Of a stretch of 39,381 nucleotides of DNA, positions 16,224 through 25,457 are shown in pieces. Source of the DNA: JAWODU01 sp046483125 (GTDB taxonomy: Bacteria; Verrucomicrobiota; Kiritimatiellia; UBA8416; JAWODU01); assembly GCA_046483125.1 (NCBI GenBank), contig JAWODU010000073.1:1-39381 (forward strand). The letters run 5' to 3'. The number at the start of each line of letters is the position of its first letter. The stretch's first letter is position 1. The position numbers and the translations under genes are program-made. The notes beneath the pieces are model-generated. The model ran no database searches, was not told the DNA's origin, and was given only the letters and a program-made list of their open reading frames with translations.

Positions 16224-18647
16224 CTACTCCGTATCGAGCTCCCGCTCTATCAGCCTGTCCATTTCCCGCATGGGTTCGGCCCATTTGTTTTCCTGCTCGC
16301 TGATGAATTCCTGAAGTTCGACATCGTTTTCCCCGTCTTTGCCTTTGGTCTCCCGCGTCTTTGGGCTATCGGCGTCAGGTTCCTCCGCGTCTTCGCCTTC
16401 CTGTTTACTTTCTTCCAGCGCCTGACGTAAATCTTCCTCCATCGGTTCGGCGAGCTTGCTGTCCGACCAGCCTCTCTTCCACAGCCCTCCGACATTCAGC
16501 GATTCTTTCCGTCGCGCGGATTCCAGGGCAATCGCTTTCGGTGTATTCAGCACGTAGGGCGTTACGAACACCACGACTTCGGCCCTGTTCTCATCTTCTT
16601 TCTCGTAGCGGAACAATTTACCGAGAAGCGGTATACTGCCCAGGAGCGGTACCTTCTTCCGGGCAGAACTCTTGTCACTGCGAACAAGTCCGCCCAGTAC
16701 GATCGTCTCCCTGTCATGCACTGAAATACTGGCCGTGAAAGAACGTTTTTTCGTGGTCGGCCATTCGGCCTTGAAGCCCTTTTCCAGTTCGATTTCCTGG
16801 CTGGTTCCCACGTCGCTTATGTCCTGCGATATCTCCATCATGACGTTGCCCGCTTCGTTGATGTGGGGGGTCACTTCAAGTTCGAGGCCGAAATCCTTGA
16901 TCTCGGTCTGGGGACGAACGTTGCCGTACTGATCGATTGTGCTTCCTTTCAGGAAGTACCTCTGCTCGCTCGAAGATATGATCGCCTTGGTATTGTCCGT
17001 GGTTACAATCACGGGAGTGGAAAGAACGTGGGTCCGGTCGTCCGTCTGCACCCAGTGCAGTATCAGGTCCATGCTCAACCCGAAATGAGTAAAATACGCG
17101 GTAAGGCCGGAACCCCGGGCCCAGCTTCCCAGCGTGGTCAGCGTGGCGGCGTCTTCCAGCGTATCGGCTCCCCCGCCCATACTTCCCGCTCCCGCGAACT
17201 TCGCCGAGCTCGTGCCGTCTTCTCTTTTGTCGTAGGCTGTAAGCGAGCGCTGAACCCAGTGGACGCCCGACTCGATCTGATTGCCCAGGTCCACCTGGAT
17301 AATGGCCACCTCTATCAGTACCTGCGAAAGCATCATATCCATGCTTGCTATTATTTCCTCCAGCGCCGCCATGTCCGCCTTGCTGGCCATTATGAGAAGG
17401 GAATTGGTGCGCTTGTCGGGCAGGATCTTTATGTTCTCCGCCAAAAGCTCGCCCACTTTTGATTTCCCCTCCTCCAATTCCGCCGCCCCGCTTCTGAGTT
17501 GTTCGACGTACTCCCGGAGGGCCGCGCTTCTGCCTTCCTCCTCCCCGCCGGCTTTGGGCGGAGGAACTTCGCCTTTCTTGTCTTTTTTGCCGATCAGCGT
17601 GTTAAGAGTGCCGGCCACTGTTTCCGCGCTGGCGAATTCCAGCCGCACAACCTTGACCACAACGTCCGGATCGGTCGGCACGTCGAGGACCTTCACTATT
17701 TTTTCAAAGAAGGTCATATTCTCGGGCCTGGTGATTATGATGAGGATATTGGTCCTATCGTCCGCTATGATTTTTACCTCGCCGGTGATTATCCCCCTTT
17801 CGGCCAGTTCGATAATCTCCGCGGGAATCTCCGCCTCGGCGGTTTTTTCCCGCGGAGCTCTTATGACCCCCGGGGGCGTGCGCGCTTTTTCCGCCCCGGG
17901 AGCGCCCGATTTGCGCTGTCTGGGAACCGTGGATCTTGCCGCTTCCTCCTCCATGGTTTCCTTGAGTATTTCCTCCAGCTTTTTCTTGATGTCGGCGGCC
18001 CTGGCGTACCGTATTTCGATGATGTTCGGTTCTTCCAGTTTGCGTATAGGCTGATCGATAAACGAAATGATCTGCATCAGGCGTTCTATGTTTCCCGCAG
18101 TATCCGTCACGAGTATGCTGTTGGTTCTCTCGAAGAGCTGTAACTGACCGTAGGAATGCTTGATATTCTTGATGGCCTTTTCGGCTTCCTTGATATCTAT
18201 GTGATTCAGGGCGATCATCTCGCTGATGAGTTCGCTCGACTTGATCTTTTCGCGCGGCGCTCCGGCCTGCCTGATCTCCGTGCCTTCCTGGAGGCCTTCT
18301 TTTACCGGGACGACTTTCAGAAATTTCTTCCCTTCCTTGATGAGCGCGATCCCGTGCATGGTGAGCACCGTTTCCATCGCTTCGAGCGCTTCGCTCACGG
18401 TCAGCTCGGTCTGATTTCGAAGCGTGATCTTGGCGCGGGGAATTTTGGGATCCAGCAGAAGCGTCCTGCCTGTAAGTTCGCTGTACTGCTCAAGCACTAT
18501 TTCCACGGGGGTATCTTCGAACTTGAGGCGCGGTGTAACCGTATCCGTCCCGGTGGGATCGGTAAGCCGGACCTGCCCCGGAACGGGCAGACAAACGATG
18601 GAGAGCGTCACAGCGAGCGCGACCGATATTGATCCGTAACGATGCAT
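16224..18647 (-). CDS. gspD: type II secretion system secretin GspD
   Basis: The 807-residue protein forms the outer-membrane channel. It has an N-terminal signal peptide (about 1-25), an N0 domain (35-120) and three N domains (140-437). The secretin domain (about 440-700) includes VLSTPVIVTTDN and ETIVLGGLVRSDKS followed by VPLLGSIPLLGKLFR. Two charged insertions expand the second and third N-domain repeats (about 232-285 and 353-405). After the secretin domain comes an acidic, Glu-rich tail of about 100 residues, where related proteins often have a pilotin-binding segment. GGAAGGA lies about eight bases before the ATG. It is the last gene of the gsp run and converges with the CoA-transferase gene only 15 bases away. 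Confidence 0.95.
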   Translation of the reverse strand: MHRYGSISVALAVTLSIVCLPVPGQVRLTDPTGTDTVTPRLKFEDTPVEIVLEQYSELTGRTLLLDPKIPRAKITLRNQTELTVSEALEAMETVLTMHGIALIKEGKKFLKVVPVKEGLQEGTEIRQAGAPREKIKSSELISEMIALNHIDIKEAEKAIKNIKHSYGQLQLFERTNSILVTDTAGNIERLMQIISFIDQPIRKLEEPNIIEIRYARAADIKKKLEEILKETMEEEAARSTVPRQRKSGAPGAEKARTPPGVIRAPREKTAEAEIPAEIIELAERGIITGEVKIIADDRTNILIIITRPENMTFFEKIVKVLDVPTDPDVVVKVVRLEFASAETVAGTLNTLIGKKDKKGEVPPPKAGGEEEGRSAALREYVEQLRSGAAELEEGKSKVGELLAENIKILPDKRTNSLLIMASKADMAALEEIIASMDMMLSQVLIEVAIIQVDLGNQIESGVHWVQRSLTAYDKREDGTSSAKFAGAGSMGGGADTLEDAATLTTLGSWARGSGLTAYFTHFGLSMDLILHWVQTDDRTHVLSTPVIVTTDNTKAIISSSEQRYFLKGSTIDQYGNVRPQTEIKDFGLELEVTPHINEAGNVMMEISQDISDVGTSQEIELEKGFKAEWPTTKKRSFTASISVHDRETIVLGGLVRSDKSSARKKVPLLGSIPLLGKLFRYEKEDENRAEVVVFVTPYVLNTPKAIALESARRKESLNVGGLWKRGWSDSKLAEPMEEDLRQALEESKQEGEDAEEPDADSPKTRETKGKDGENDVELQEFISEQENKWAEPMREMDRLIERELDTE

Positions 18648-18666
18648 TTACCTATCCTTCCACGCG

Positions 18667-19200
18667 TCACTCCTGCGGGGCGGCCTTTGTATAACTGCAG
18701 TACAGCGTAAAACGGCCCCTCAGAACCGACGGGTTCTTCTGCTTAACAAACAGGCGCCTTACTTCAAGCATAGCACCCTGATCCTGCAAATCAAACAGGA
18801 AACGCAGAAACGATTCCAGATCCGCTTCCCATTCCCTGCATTCAATCGGAAGTTCGTACACAAGTCCCTGTTTCTCTTCTTCGCCAGTTTCGCGTCTGGT
18901 TATTCTGACGCCGTGTTTCGACGCCAGTCTGTCCATCAGCGAAAGCCAGTGCACTTCCATTTCCTTCTCATAAGGAAACTGCGGAAGAAGTTTGCTCAAC
19001 TCGCGTAATTCGCTCTCCCACCGTTCTCTTTCGTTTATGAGCGCTCTGTCCTTTTCAATAGCGCTCAGCAACTCCCTGCGCGTGCGTCCCTGTTCGCGCC
19101 ACACCTCGAACCGGGGCTTCAAAGCCAGTACCGTAACCCCGAAAATAACCACCGCGGCCGTCACGAGCATCAGGATCCACTCTCTCGGAGAAAATTTCAT
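18667..19200 (-). CDS. gspM: GspM-like inner-membrane assembly protein
   Basis: The 177-residue protein has one N-terminal membrane helix (about 9-27) preceded by a short positive segment, then a coiled coil (about 30-75) and a small alpha/beta domain. This is the layout of GspM and PilO, which pair with GspL and PilN. Sequence identity to GspM cannot be claimed from residues alone, so the assignment rests on size, topology and position between gspL and gspD. Its ATG overlaps the gspL stop by four bases. Confidence 0.75.
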   Translation of the reverse strand: MKFSPREWILMLVTAAVVIFGVTVLALKPRFEVWREQGRTRRELLSAIEKDRALINERERWESELRELSKLLPQFPYEKEMEVHWLSLMDRLASKHGVRITRRETGEEEKQGLVYELPIECREWEADLESFLRFLFDLQDQGAMLEVRRLFVKQKNPSVLRGRFTLYCSYTKAAPQE

Positions 19201-20591
19201 TGGCTTCCCTCGGGCAATGTCATTTCTACGTCGAAAATGTGTTTCCTTATACTGCGGGACCAGCGCGGACCGTGGAGGCGGGATACGAGAAATATTTCCG
19301 AATCATCCAGGCCGGACTTGAAAGTATACACACTGTCCACGTCCGAGCTCTGCCCCGATATCTTCACATTTTCGCCTTTTGTATAGCTGTACGAAGAAAG
19401 TTCGACGCCCGGCGGAAGAGCGCGGCTGATTTCGCGCAGGCATTCAAGCGCAGAATGCCGCCAGTCCATGTACGCCCTGATGGCATTCACCCTGGCGCGT
19501 TTTTTCCGGACGTCCATGGCCTCCTTTTTCCATTTTTCGCTTTTCTTCTGCAGACCCTGCACCTGGAACTTCCGGTACTGCAGGCCCCCCGCGAAAAGAC
19601 CCACGCCCGCCAGCCACACCCCCGCGGCTGCCGCGGCCCACGTCATGAGTCTGCGTTTGAAGGCGCGGGACACCCTTTCGCGGCTCCATTCGCCCGGACC
19701 AAGATCCAGAAGGCGGCTCGAAGCCGTGTGGCGCCGAACCACGCTCTCGGACGGTGACGGAAAATCCTCCATGGGTTTGAGATCCACTTCACATGACAGC
19801 GCTTCACTGACACGGGCGCTCAAAGCGCCTTTGAGCTCATCGCCCGAGCGGGCGTAAACCGTGCACGTGTCCGCCGCGCCGAATTTCAGTTCCACCGACA
19901 TCAGACTGCGCGTCAGTTCGCCCTCCGCTTCTTTCGCCAACTGCTCTGTCTCCATGTCCGCCTCACGGGTAAACGAACTGAGAATCACGGGGATCCCGCC
20001 GTCCAGAACCGCAGTTTCCACCGCATGGTCCCCCGCAATAAGCACAACTTGCCTGCCCTGGTTCTTCAGTTCTCCGCTTTCACGCAGGAAATGAAGCCTG
20101 CCCATAAGTTCGGCGTCTACACGCACGGGAACAATGCCCGCCGCGGCAAGTACATTGCCCAGAGCGGCAAGCGCCTTGCGCCTGAGGGCCGCGATCAGCA
20201 CCGGACGGGTGCCCCCCCCCTCCGAAAGCACCTCGTGGGAAACGACCATGTTCTCGACCGGAAACGGAGAGAACTTGTCCACCTGGAGCTCGGCCATCCC
20301 GGGCAGTTCTTCATCTTCGGCCGCCGGCAGATCCAGGACCCGAAGGAGAACCTGGTCTGTCGGGACACTCAGAACAACGCTTCCGGATTTGCGGCGCCAT
20401 TGACTCTTTATACTCTCGCCGGCGCCTTTCAGTTCTTCGGCTCCCGTTCCCTCCAGGTCTCTCAGGTTCCCGGCGGGGAGATCCGCGCGCCCGGTGGAAA
20501 CGGTATTCAAACTGCCGCGGTCGCGGCTGAAAACGGTCCACTGCAGTTCTCCGCCGCTGACGGCCATTCCCGTTATGATATCTTTCGCCAT
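19197..20591 (-). CDS. gspL: GspL-like protein (PilM-like and PilN-like halves)
   Basis: Of the 464 residues, about 1-280 form a cytoplasmic actin-like domain of the PilM/GspL type (LQVDKFSPFPVENMV is a family-like segment). A single membrane helix follows at 316-337, then a coiled coil and a periplasmic ferredoxin-like domain as in PilN. It links the ATPase GspE to the membrane platform. The segment LREISRALPPGVELSSY is typical of PilN/GspL periplasmic parts. It overlaps gspM by four bases and follows gspK by 24. Confidence 0.82.
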   Translation of the reverse strand: MAKDIITGMAVSGGELQWTVFSRDRGSLNTVSTGRADLPAGNLRDLEGTGAEELKGAGESIKSQWRRKSGSVVLSVPTDQVLLRVLDLPAAEDEELPGMAELQVDKFSPFPVENMVVSHEVLSEGGGTRPVLIAALRRKALAALGNVLAAAGIVPVRVDAELMGRLHFLRESGELKNQGRQVVLIAGDHAVETAVLDGGIPVILSSFTREADMETEQLAKEAEGELTRSLMSVELKFGAADTCTVYARSGDELKGALSARVSEALSCEVDLKPMEDFPSPSESVVRRHTASSRLLDLGPGEWSRERVSRAFKRRLMTWAAAAAGVWLAGVGLFAGGLQYRKFQVQGLQKKSEKWKKEAMDVRKKRARVNAIRAYMDWRHSALECLREISRALPPGVELSSYSYTKGENVKISGQSSDVDSVYTFKSGLDDSEIFLVSRLHGPRWSRSIRKHIFDVEMTLPEGSQ

Positions 20592-20615
20592 AACCCCTCT
20601 TTCAGGATCCGTGTT

Positions 20616-21674
20616 TCAAGATTCCTGTTTCCATCTGACAATCGTCATGGACCCGCCGGTGTATTTTACTATACACCAGAGTTTACGCTCAACATCTCCG
20701 ACCTTACCCACCGACGTCAGACGATAGATCGCGGAATCAACGGAAACCATGGGCTTCAGCCGGGGGTCCAGTTCCGGCATCCTGGTGAACAGGTCGTTTA
20801 CATTGGCGAAGGAAGCGTCCTGGACCTTCCCTTCCAGGTCCGTCCACCCCTCCCGCTCCTGAATGATACGATCCGCCATGAGATCATCAATACCCGGCAG
20901 AGTCATCAGTACCCTTTTTGACACCGCGTTCACGTTTACCTTGCCGTCGCCGTATACGGTGAGCAGATCGGCTATACCGGAAGCCTGCGCGGGTTCCTCG
21001 TCCCCGAATCCCAGGTCCACGGGGCCGCCGTAAAGAATCGGCCTGCTATAACCCCTGACCAGCAGAAGTTCGCCCACCGCGTCAAGCGGGGCGTTCCTGG
21101 CCGCAAAAGGCTCTTCCGGCATTTCGGCGTAATCATCGGTTTCCGCTCCGTCCAGCCGCGGCAGATCGTCCTTGTCCGTCCAGTCAAGAAGCGAGTCGAT
21201 CAAAACCGGCCACAGGACCTCCGGTATGCCGCCGACTTCCAGTATTCTCTCAAGGTTTTCTTCCTTTTCAATGTCGTTCTTTCCGAGCCGGTTGATGTTG
21301 CGGCGGGAGGGTTCCGGTACTATGTCCACAACGATGGTTCCTCTCTCGAGCTTTTCACTGAGCCCCTCGACAGCCAGTCCTTTAGACAAACGCCTCGCGT
21401 AATCGAACCACCTGTCTTCTTCGTCGCCGGCCTCGCCTTCCGGCAGTTTCCTGACTTCCCGGCTTTTGGCCATCAGCATTTCCGCGATATCGACTCCCGA
21501 CCGGGCAAGGTACTCGGCCGCCAGCCGCTTCCGGTAGTAAGACGTAATCCGCGCTTCGATATGGGCGTTGAAAGCGAAGGAAACGACCAGCATGGACATC
21601 AGGCCGGTCACCCACAGCACCACGATCAGAGCTGAAGCGTTCCTGTAAGAATCTGTTGCCGTTTTCACAGACAC
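20616..21674 (-). CDS. gspK: GspK minor pseudopilin
   Basis: The 352-residue protein has a hydrophobic N-terminal helix with a short basic leader (KTATDSYRNASALIVVLWV), then a large domain containing the helix-hairpin-helix-like insert of GspK (VNVNAVSKRVLMTLPGIDDLMADRII). GspK caps the pseudopilus tip and, unlike other pseudopilins, lacks Glu at position 5. The usual Gly before the cleavage site is absent: the candidate residue is Ala or Ser. It starts with GTG at 21674 directly after the gspJ stop; a second in-frame GTG lies two codons on at 21668. Confidence 0.88.
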   Translation of the reverse strand: MSVKTATDSYRNASALIVVLWVTGLMSMLVVSFAFNAHIEARITSYYRKRLAAEYLARSGVDIAEMLMAKSREVRKLPEGEAGDEEDRWFDYARRLSKGLAVEGLSEKLERGTIVVDIVPEPSRRNINRLGKNDIEKEENLERILEVGGIPEVLWPVLIDSLLDWTDKDDLPRLDGAETDDYAEMPEEPFAARNAPLDAVGELLLVRGYSRPILYGGPVDLGFGDEEPAQASGIADLLTVYGDGKVNVNAVSKRVLMTLPGIDDLMADRIIQEREGWTDLEGKVQDASFANVNDLFTRMPELDPRLKPMVSVDSAIYRLTSVGKVGDVERKLWCIVKYTGGSMTIVRWKQES

Positions 21675-22367
21675 TCAATTCCACGATAAAGGAGCCACGG
21701 GCACTCCCAGCGCGCGTTTTATCTCGACGGGTTGTCCGTCTTCCTGCACCGGCGCCATGTAAAGGGTCAGTTCCACGGCAGTCGGCAGTTTGTTTGTATA
21801 TTGCCACTCGTCCAGCCATTCCACTTCATCCGCAACTATTCTGTAGGCGACCCTGCAGTTAAAACCGGTTATCCGCGTGGAAAGAAACACGGGGTCCAGT
21901 TCCCCGGGATCGAAATCCTCGGGCTGACCGTAAAGACGCCATTGCCTTACCGCCGCGGCCGGTTCTCCTTCTTCATTTTCCGTCATGAAGAACTGCACAC
22001 GATGCGGGCTTTCCGCGAAAGGCGAATTCGCTCCCACCAGCGCACTGCCCGTTTTGACCCAGCTTATGGTGTCCGATGAGTACTCCCCGTCTCCGCCGTC
22101 CTCTATTTCGAAACCGTATCCGGCCGCTTCTCCCCTGGTGTCCGGATAGTAAGCCGATCTCAGGCCCATCACCAGCTGATCGAGCACGTAATCGGCATGA
22201 TGCAGATGTTCCGTCAACTCCATGCCCCGGTCCCAGGCAGTTACCACCGTGGAAAAAGCCATATAAGTCAAAGAGAACACCAAGCCCAGAATGACGGTCA
22301 CCAGAAGCATTTCCAGGAGCGTGAACCCCTTTTGTGCATGCCTCAATGCGCCGGTCAAAACAGTCAC
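21675..22367 (-). CDS. gspJ: GspJ minor pseudopilin
   Basis: After a short leader the protein has the class III prepilin signal KGFTLLEMLLVTVIL, with Gly before the cleavage site and Glu at +5, then a GspJ-like domain. I start at GTG 22367, five bases after the gspI stop, which gives 230 residues. The frame is open further upstream, but that part runs antiparallel to nothing recognisable and overlaps gspI. TTG at 22358 is a close alternative. It is part of the tip complex with GspI and GspK. Confidence 0.82.
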   Translation of the reverse strand: MTVLTGALRHAQKGFTLLEMLLVTVILGLVFSLTYMAFSTVVTAWDRGMELTEHLHHADYVLDQLVMGLRSAYYPDTRGEAAGYGFEIEDGGDGEYSSDTISWVKTGSALVGANSPFAESPHRVQFFMTENEEGEPAAAVRQWRLYGQPEDFDPGELDPVFLSTRITGFNCRVAYRIVADEVEWLDEWQYTNKLPTAVELTLYMAPVQEDGQPVEIKRALGVPVAPLSWN

Positions 22368-22371
22368 GACT

Positions 22372-22752
22372 CTACTTGACCTCCCTGTGATACATATACC
22401 GCGCGACCTCTTCGATGTATTTCCCTTCGCCTTCCCCCCAGGAAACGCGCGTACGCACAACGTATAAATTGTCTTCGTCCGAGTCTTCTCCCACTTCCCT
22501 GCTGAATGTATAACCGTCGTACTCGACCGGTTCCACTTCCATATCTTCGACTTCCTCCAGGTTGCCGACGACGTGTTCAAGTTCGCCGACGCCGAAAGTC
22601 CACTGCGCTTCCTGATAGCGAATGGATTTCTTTATCACGGCAAGGCAACTTGAAGTAGATGCAAGGAGCCACGCCAGCGCCGCGCCCAGTATGGCAAGCG
22701 CCAGCATCATTTCCACAAGCGTCATCCCTTCCCGGGGCTTATCCGTGCTCAT
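22372..22752 (-). CDS. gspI: GspI minor pseudopilin
   Basis: The 126-residue protein has a leader MSTDKPREG followed by MTLVEMMLALAILGAALAWLL, a prepilin signal with Gly at -1 and Glu at +5. The size is typical of GspI (about 120-130). ATG 22752 is chosen because it gives a normal short leader; longer in-frame starts exist at 22782 and 22818. A 159-bp gap with a repeat and hairpin separates it from gspH. Confidence 0.82.
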   Translation of the reverse strand: MSTDKPREGMTLVEMMLALAILGAALAWLLASTSSCLAVIKKSIRYQEAQWTFGVGELEHVVGNLEEVEDMEVEPVEYDGYTFSREVGEDSDEDNLYVVRTRVSWGEGEGKYIEEVARYMYHREVK

Positions 22753-22826
22753 CTTTGTCTCTCTCACTTGATCTCTGGACATTCTTTGTTCGATGTTGTT
22801 CCCTGCCCCACCTGTCATCCGTCATC

Positions 22827-22869
22827 CGTCCTTCCCGCTCTTCCCGCCCTTCCTGTAAATCTCCCCTCC
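22827..22869 (-). repeat. dispersed repeat, TTCCCGCCCTTCCTGTAAAT family, copy 1
   Basis: A pyrimidine-rich stretch shares TTCCCGCCCTTCCTGTAAAT with 35781-35826, including similar CGTCC and CCCCTCC flanks. It lies between gspI and gspH in the same operon. Confidence 0.6.
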
Positions 22870-22874
22870 GCCTG

Positions 22875-22910
22875 CCCTGCGTAGTCCGTCAGATGACGGA
22901 CGGAGCAGGG
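22875..22910. other. hairpin abutting the gspH stop codon
   Basis: CCCTGC (22875-22880) pairs with GCAGGG (22905-22910), and inner TCCGTC (22885-22890) with GACGGA (22895-22900), leaving a symmetric 4+4 internal loop. It begins at the base after the gspH stop. There is no U-tract, so it may act on RNA stability or operon balance rather than as an intrinsic terminator. Confidence 0.55.
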
Positions 22911-23396
22911 TCACTCCCCCACCGTCCTCACCGACGACAGAGCATCAACTTCGATTGTTATACCGTCTCCGTGCTGATCCTCCACGCGCACCGTGTACGG
23001 CGTACACGTGCCGTTGGTATCGTACGTCACTTTCGCCGTCCCCTCTTTCAAGGGCTTTTCTGCATCGGCGAGACGAACATAATCTATCTTCACCCTGTCC
23101 AGCTTTCTCTTCAGAAGTTCACTGCCCCCCATCTCGCTCACGCGAACAGCGGGTTTCTTGAAATCGAACGACAGCGTCATACGTTTCTGTTTAAGCACCG
23201 CCATGCTCCGGGCGTACCTGCCCGATTCAGCCGCAGTCCGCGCCGCCGTCCTCAGCCTGTTGCCGCGCATCGAGCGCACAAAGTAAGGCACCGCCAGAGC
23301 GGCCAGAACAGCCATTACCGCGATAACCAGAAGAAGCTCTACGAGAGTAAAACTTCCACGCGATTCACCGTGTTTACATGCTGGTGATATCATCAT
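22911..23396 (-). CDS. gspH: GspH minor pseudopilin
   Basis: The 161-residue protein begins MMISPACKHGESRGS and then FTLVELLLVIAVMAVLAALAVPYFV, a prepilin helix with Glu at +5. The residue before the cleavage site is Ser (RGS/FTL), not the usual Gly, which may slow or shift processing. The rest fits a GspH-type globular domain. The start overlaps the gspG end by 23 bases in another frame, suggesting coupled translation. An alternative is a cut one residue earlier, after Gly. Confidence 0.8.
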   Translation of the reverse strand: MMISPACKHGESRGSFTLVELLLVIAVMAVLAALAVPYFVRSMRGNRLRTAARTAAESGRYARSMAVLKQKRMTLSFDFKKPAVRVSEMGGSELLKRKLDRVKIDYVRLADAEKPLKEGTAKVTYDTNGTCTPYTVRVEDQHGDGITIEVDALSSVRTVGE

Positions 23397-23781
23397 CGGT
23401 ACCGAACTGCCTGTCGGGGCCGGCCGAAACAATCCTGTAGGTCCTTTCTCCCGTAGTCTTGAACTGAAACGTCGTTCCCCAGGCGTCTTCCGGCACCCCG
23501 CCCCGAACGTAAGGCCCGTGCCAGTTGGGTGAACCGTCATCGTTGACCAGCGCCGACAGATTCGGCGGATAGCGGCCGGTATCCACTTCATAGACATCTA
23601 CCGCGGTACAGATCACGTCGATCTTGCCGCGGGTAGCGTTAATCATAGCTTCCTCGCGTCTCCCGGGCAGGGAAAGGATACCGATCGTGGCCAGCACTCC
23701 TATTATGGCCACCACCAGCAGGACCTCTACCAGTGTAAAGCCGGAACGACGCTCTCTTTCGGCTGTTCTTCCCGCAATCAT
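23374..23781 (-). CDS. gspG: GspG major pseudopilin
   Basis: The 135-residue protein has the leader MIAGRTAERERRSG, then FTLVEVLLVVAIIGVLATIGI. The major pseudopilin domain ends in the calcium-site region GTDDDITSM. RYPPNLSALV and WHGPYVRGGVPEDAWG match the conserved GspG core. It forms the pseudopilus shaft. The ATG has an excellent AAGGAGG site. The gene begins after a 320-bp gap from gspF, as expected for a major subunit with its own promoter or an mRNA processing point. Confidence 0.95.
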   Translation of the reverse strand: MIAGRTAERERRSGFTLVEVLLVVAIIGVLATIGILSLPGRREEAMINATRGKIDVICTAVDVYEVDTGRYPPNLSALVNDDGSPNWHGPYVRGGVPEDAWGTTFQFKTTGERTYRIVSAGPDRQFGTDDDITSM

Positions 23782-24101
23782 GTTTGTCCTCCTTCTTTAA
23801 TGTCTGGTTCTGCCAAAGCTGACAGCACGTTTCACTGTGTAACTGTCCTTCTTTGAGGTCATTAGCCGTTTTTCGACTCTCTCTCCCGTTTTCGAATACA
23901 CTTAAACGCTTTCTTAACCGCCACCCTTTCCGCCACGGCGGACGCACACCCTTAACCGACCTGCTTACTCGTCATGTGCCAGCCGTTGCAACAGAGTCGT
24001 TTAAGCGTATACGACAAAGGGTAGCAGTTAAGTCTGCGATTAAGTGTTCCAACTCGTCCTTCATCCGTTTTTATACAACTTTTGACACTACCCAATGTGC
24101 C
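23782..24101. promoter_or_regulatory. gspF-gspG gap with mirrored CTTAA/TTAAG motifs
   Basis: No gene is visible in this 320-bp gap inside the gsp run. On the plus strand it holds CTTAAACG at 23901, CTTAACCG at 23913 and CTTAACCG at 23951, then the reverse form TTAAG at 24001, 24029 and 24040, a roughly mirror-symmetric set of six sites. A TCCGCC-AC-GGCGGA palindrome sits at 23929-23942, with the same arms as the tRNA inserts but a shorter loop. It may be the gspG leader or promoter; no convincing -10/-35 pair stands out. Confidence 0.35.
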
Positions 24102-25334
24102 TCACGCGTTCAGCCCGCTCGTCAGGCTGAATACGGCCATGAAAATACTCACGGCCACAAAACCCACAAGCACGGCGATAACCACAATGAGTATCGGCTC
24201 GAGCAAAGTAGTGAATATTTTCAGATTTCTATCCAGTTCGCTGTCGTAACGACTGGCTATATGCTTCAGTGTACCCGCGACGTCCCCGCTTTCCTCTCCC
24301 ACCGCAAGCATATCGGTCATCATTCTCGGGAACACTTTACCGGCGGCCAGCGGCCCTGAAATTGTCGTGCCGTCGGTGACGCGTTCGCGGGCGTTGGCCA
24401 GTTCCCTGCTTATGACCGTGTTGCCGACGGCTCTTTCCACAATGCGGAGAGCATTCAGCACCGGCACGCCGTTGTCCATGAGTGTGCCCAGAGTCCTGGC
24501 AAAATTGGCATAAATACCGGCGGATACGATTCCACGGGCAAGGGGCAGTTTCAGCAGAAGGCCGTGCCACCACAGTTTTCCCTTCTCGGTTTTGAGCGCC
24601 CTGTGGGCGAAAAAACCGAACAGCACCAGGCCCGCGGCAAGGGCCCAGCCGTAGCTGGCCAGCCACCGGCTCGAAGAAACAAGTATCTGGGTAGGTACAG
24701 GCAGGGTTTCGCCCAGCGCTTCGAAGACCTGTTCGAATTTGGGAACTATAACCACCATCGTGAAAATCATTATCCCCGTTCCGAGCAGAAGAACTATAAC
24801 CGGGTACACCAGCGCCATAATGATTTTCTCTTTTGCCTCCTGAACGCGCTCGTAATGCACGACAAGCCTTTTAAGGATTTCATGCATCGCCCCGCCGGTC
24901 TCCCCGGCCCGTATCATGTTCACGTACAACGGCGAAAACGTTTCAGGATATTTGGCCAACGCGTCGGAAAGACTGCTTCCCCGGATTATCTCGTCCCTCA
25001 GTTCCTTTACAATCCGGTCGGCGGCCCGGTTGCCCGCGCGGTTCGCGAGTGAATTGAGCGCGTTCGCCGGCCGCATTCCCGAAGCGAGAAGATCGCTGAA
25101 CTCCGTAGTAAAAAGCAGAAGCTCGCGCGTCTTCATTCTGGGCCTGCCGCCGCGGGTCAGATGCAGACCCTTTTTCCCGGGTTCCTTTTGGGATACGCCC
25201 TCCTCCGCGACGCTGACCGGAACGTATCCCAGCCGCTCGATCTGCAGCATTGCGGAGCGCCTGTCGTGGGCCTCCACGGTGCCCTCGGTCCTTTCTCCCG
25301 CCCTGCTCCTTGCCGTGTACTTAAACGTCGTCAT
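24102..25334 (-). CDS. gspF: GspF inner-membrane platform protein
   Basis: The 410-residue protein has two T2SSF domains (about 70-190 and 275-395), each with the helical cytoplasmic repeat, and three membrane segments (about 170-195, 215-240 and 375-400). SLSDALAKYPETFSPLYVNMIRAGETGG and its second-half counterpart MLAVGEESGDVAGTL are family hallmarks. The protein anchors GspE and the pseudopilus base. The start at 25334 has only a weak ribosome site. A repeat-filled 123-bp gap separates it from gspE. Confidence 0.95.
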   Translation of the reverse strand: MTTFKYTARSRAGERTEGTVEAHDRRSAMLQIERLGYVPVSVAEEGVSQKEPGKKGLHLTRGGRPRMKTRELLLFTTEFSDLLASGMRPANALNSLANRAGNRAADRIVKELRDEIIRGSSLSDALAKYPETFSPLYVNMIRAGETGGAMHEILKRLVVHYERVQEAKEKIIMALVYPVIVLLLGTGIMIFTMVVIVPKFEQVFEALGETLPVPTQILVSSSRWLASYGWALAAGLVLFGFFAHRALKTEKGKLWWHGLLLKLPLARGIVSAGIYANFARTLGTLMDNGVPVLNALRIVERAVGNTVISRELANARERVTDGTTISGPLAAGKVFPRMMTDMLAVGEESGDVAGTLKHIASRYDSELDRNLKIFTTLLEPILIVVIAVLVGFVAVSIFMAVFSLTSGLNA

Positions 25335-25369
25335 TGCTCAACCTATCGTGCGCCCGCCTTTTGTCCGTC

Positions 25370-25455
25370 GTAATCCCAATTTTAATCCCTATCTTAATAT
25401 CTCTCCCTCCGCCCTCTGTCCTCCGTCCTCTGTCGTCTGTCCTCTGTCATCTGTC
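25370..25455 (-). repeat. low-complexity intergenic repeat (TTAATC/CTCTGTC type), copy 1
   Basis: Plus strand: repeated TTAATCCC/TCTTAATA units, then CTCTCCCTC and several TCYTCTGTC units. The same order of modules occurs in reverse complement at 39190-39296. It fills most of the gspE-gspF gap. Confidence 0.6.
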
Positions 25456-25457
25456 CC

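Noticed and set aside
23374..23396. Frameshift between gspG and gspH
   Set aside because: The overlap is a normal operon overlap: each gene has its own complete pseudopilin leader, helix and stop.
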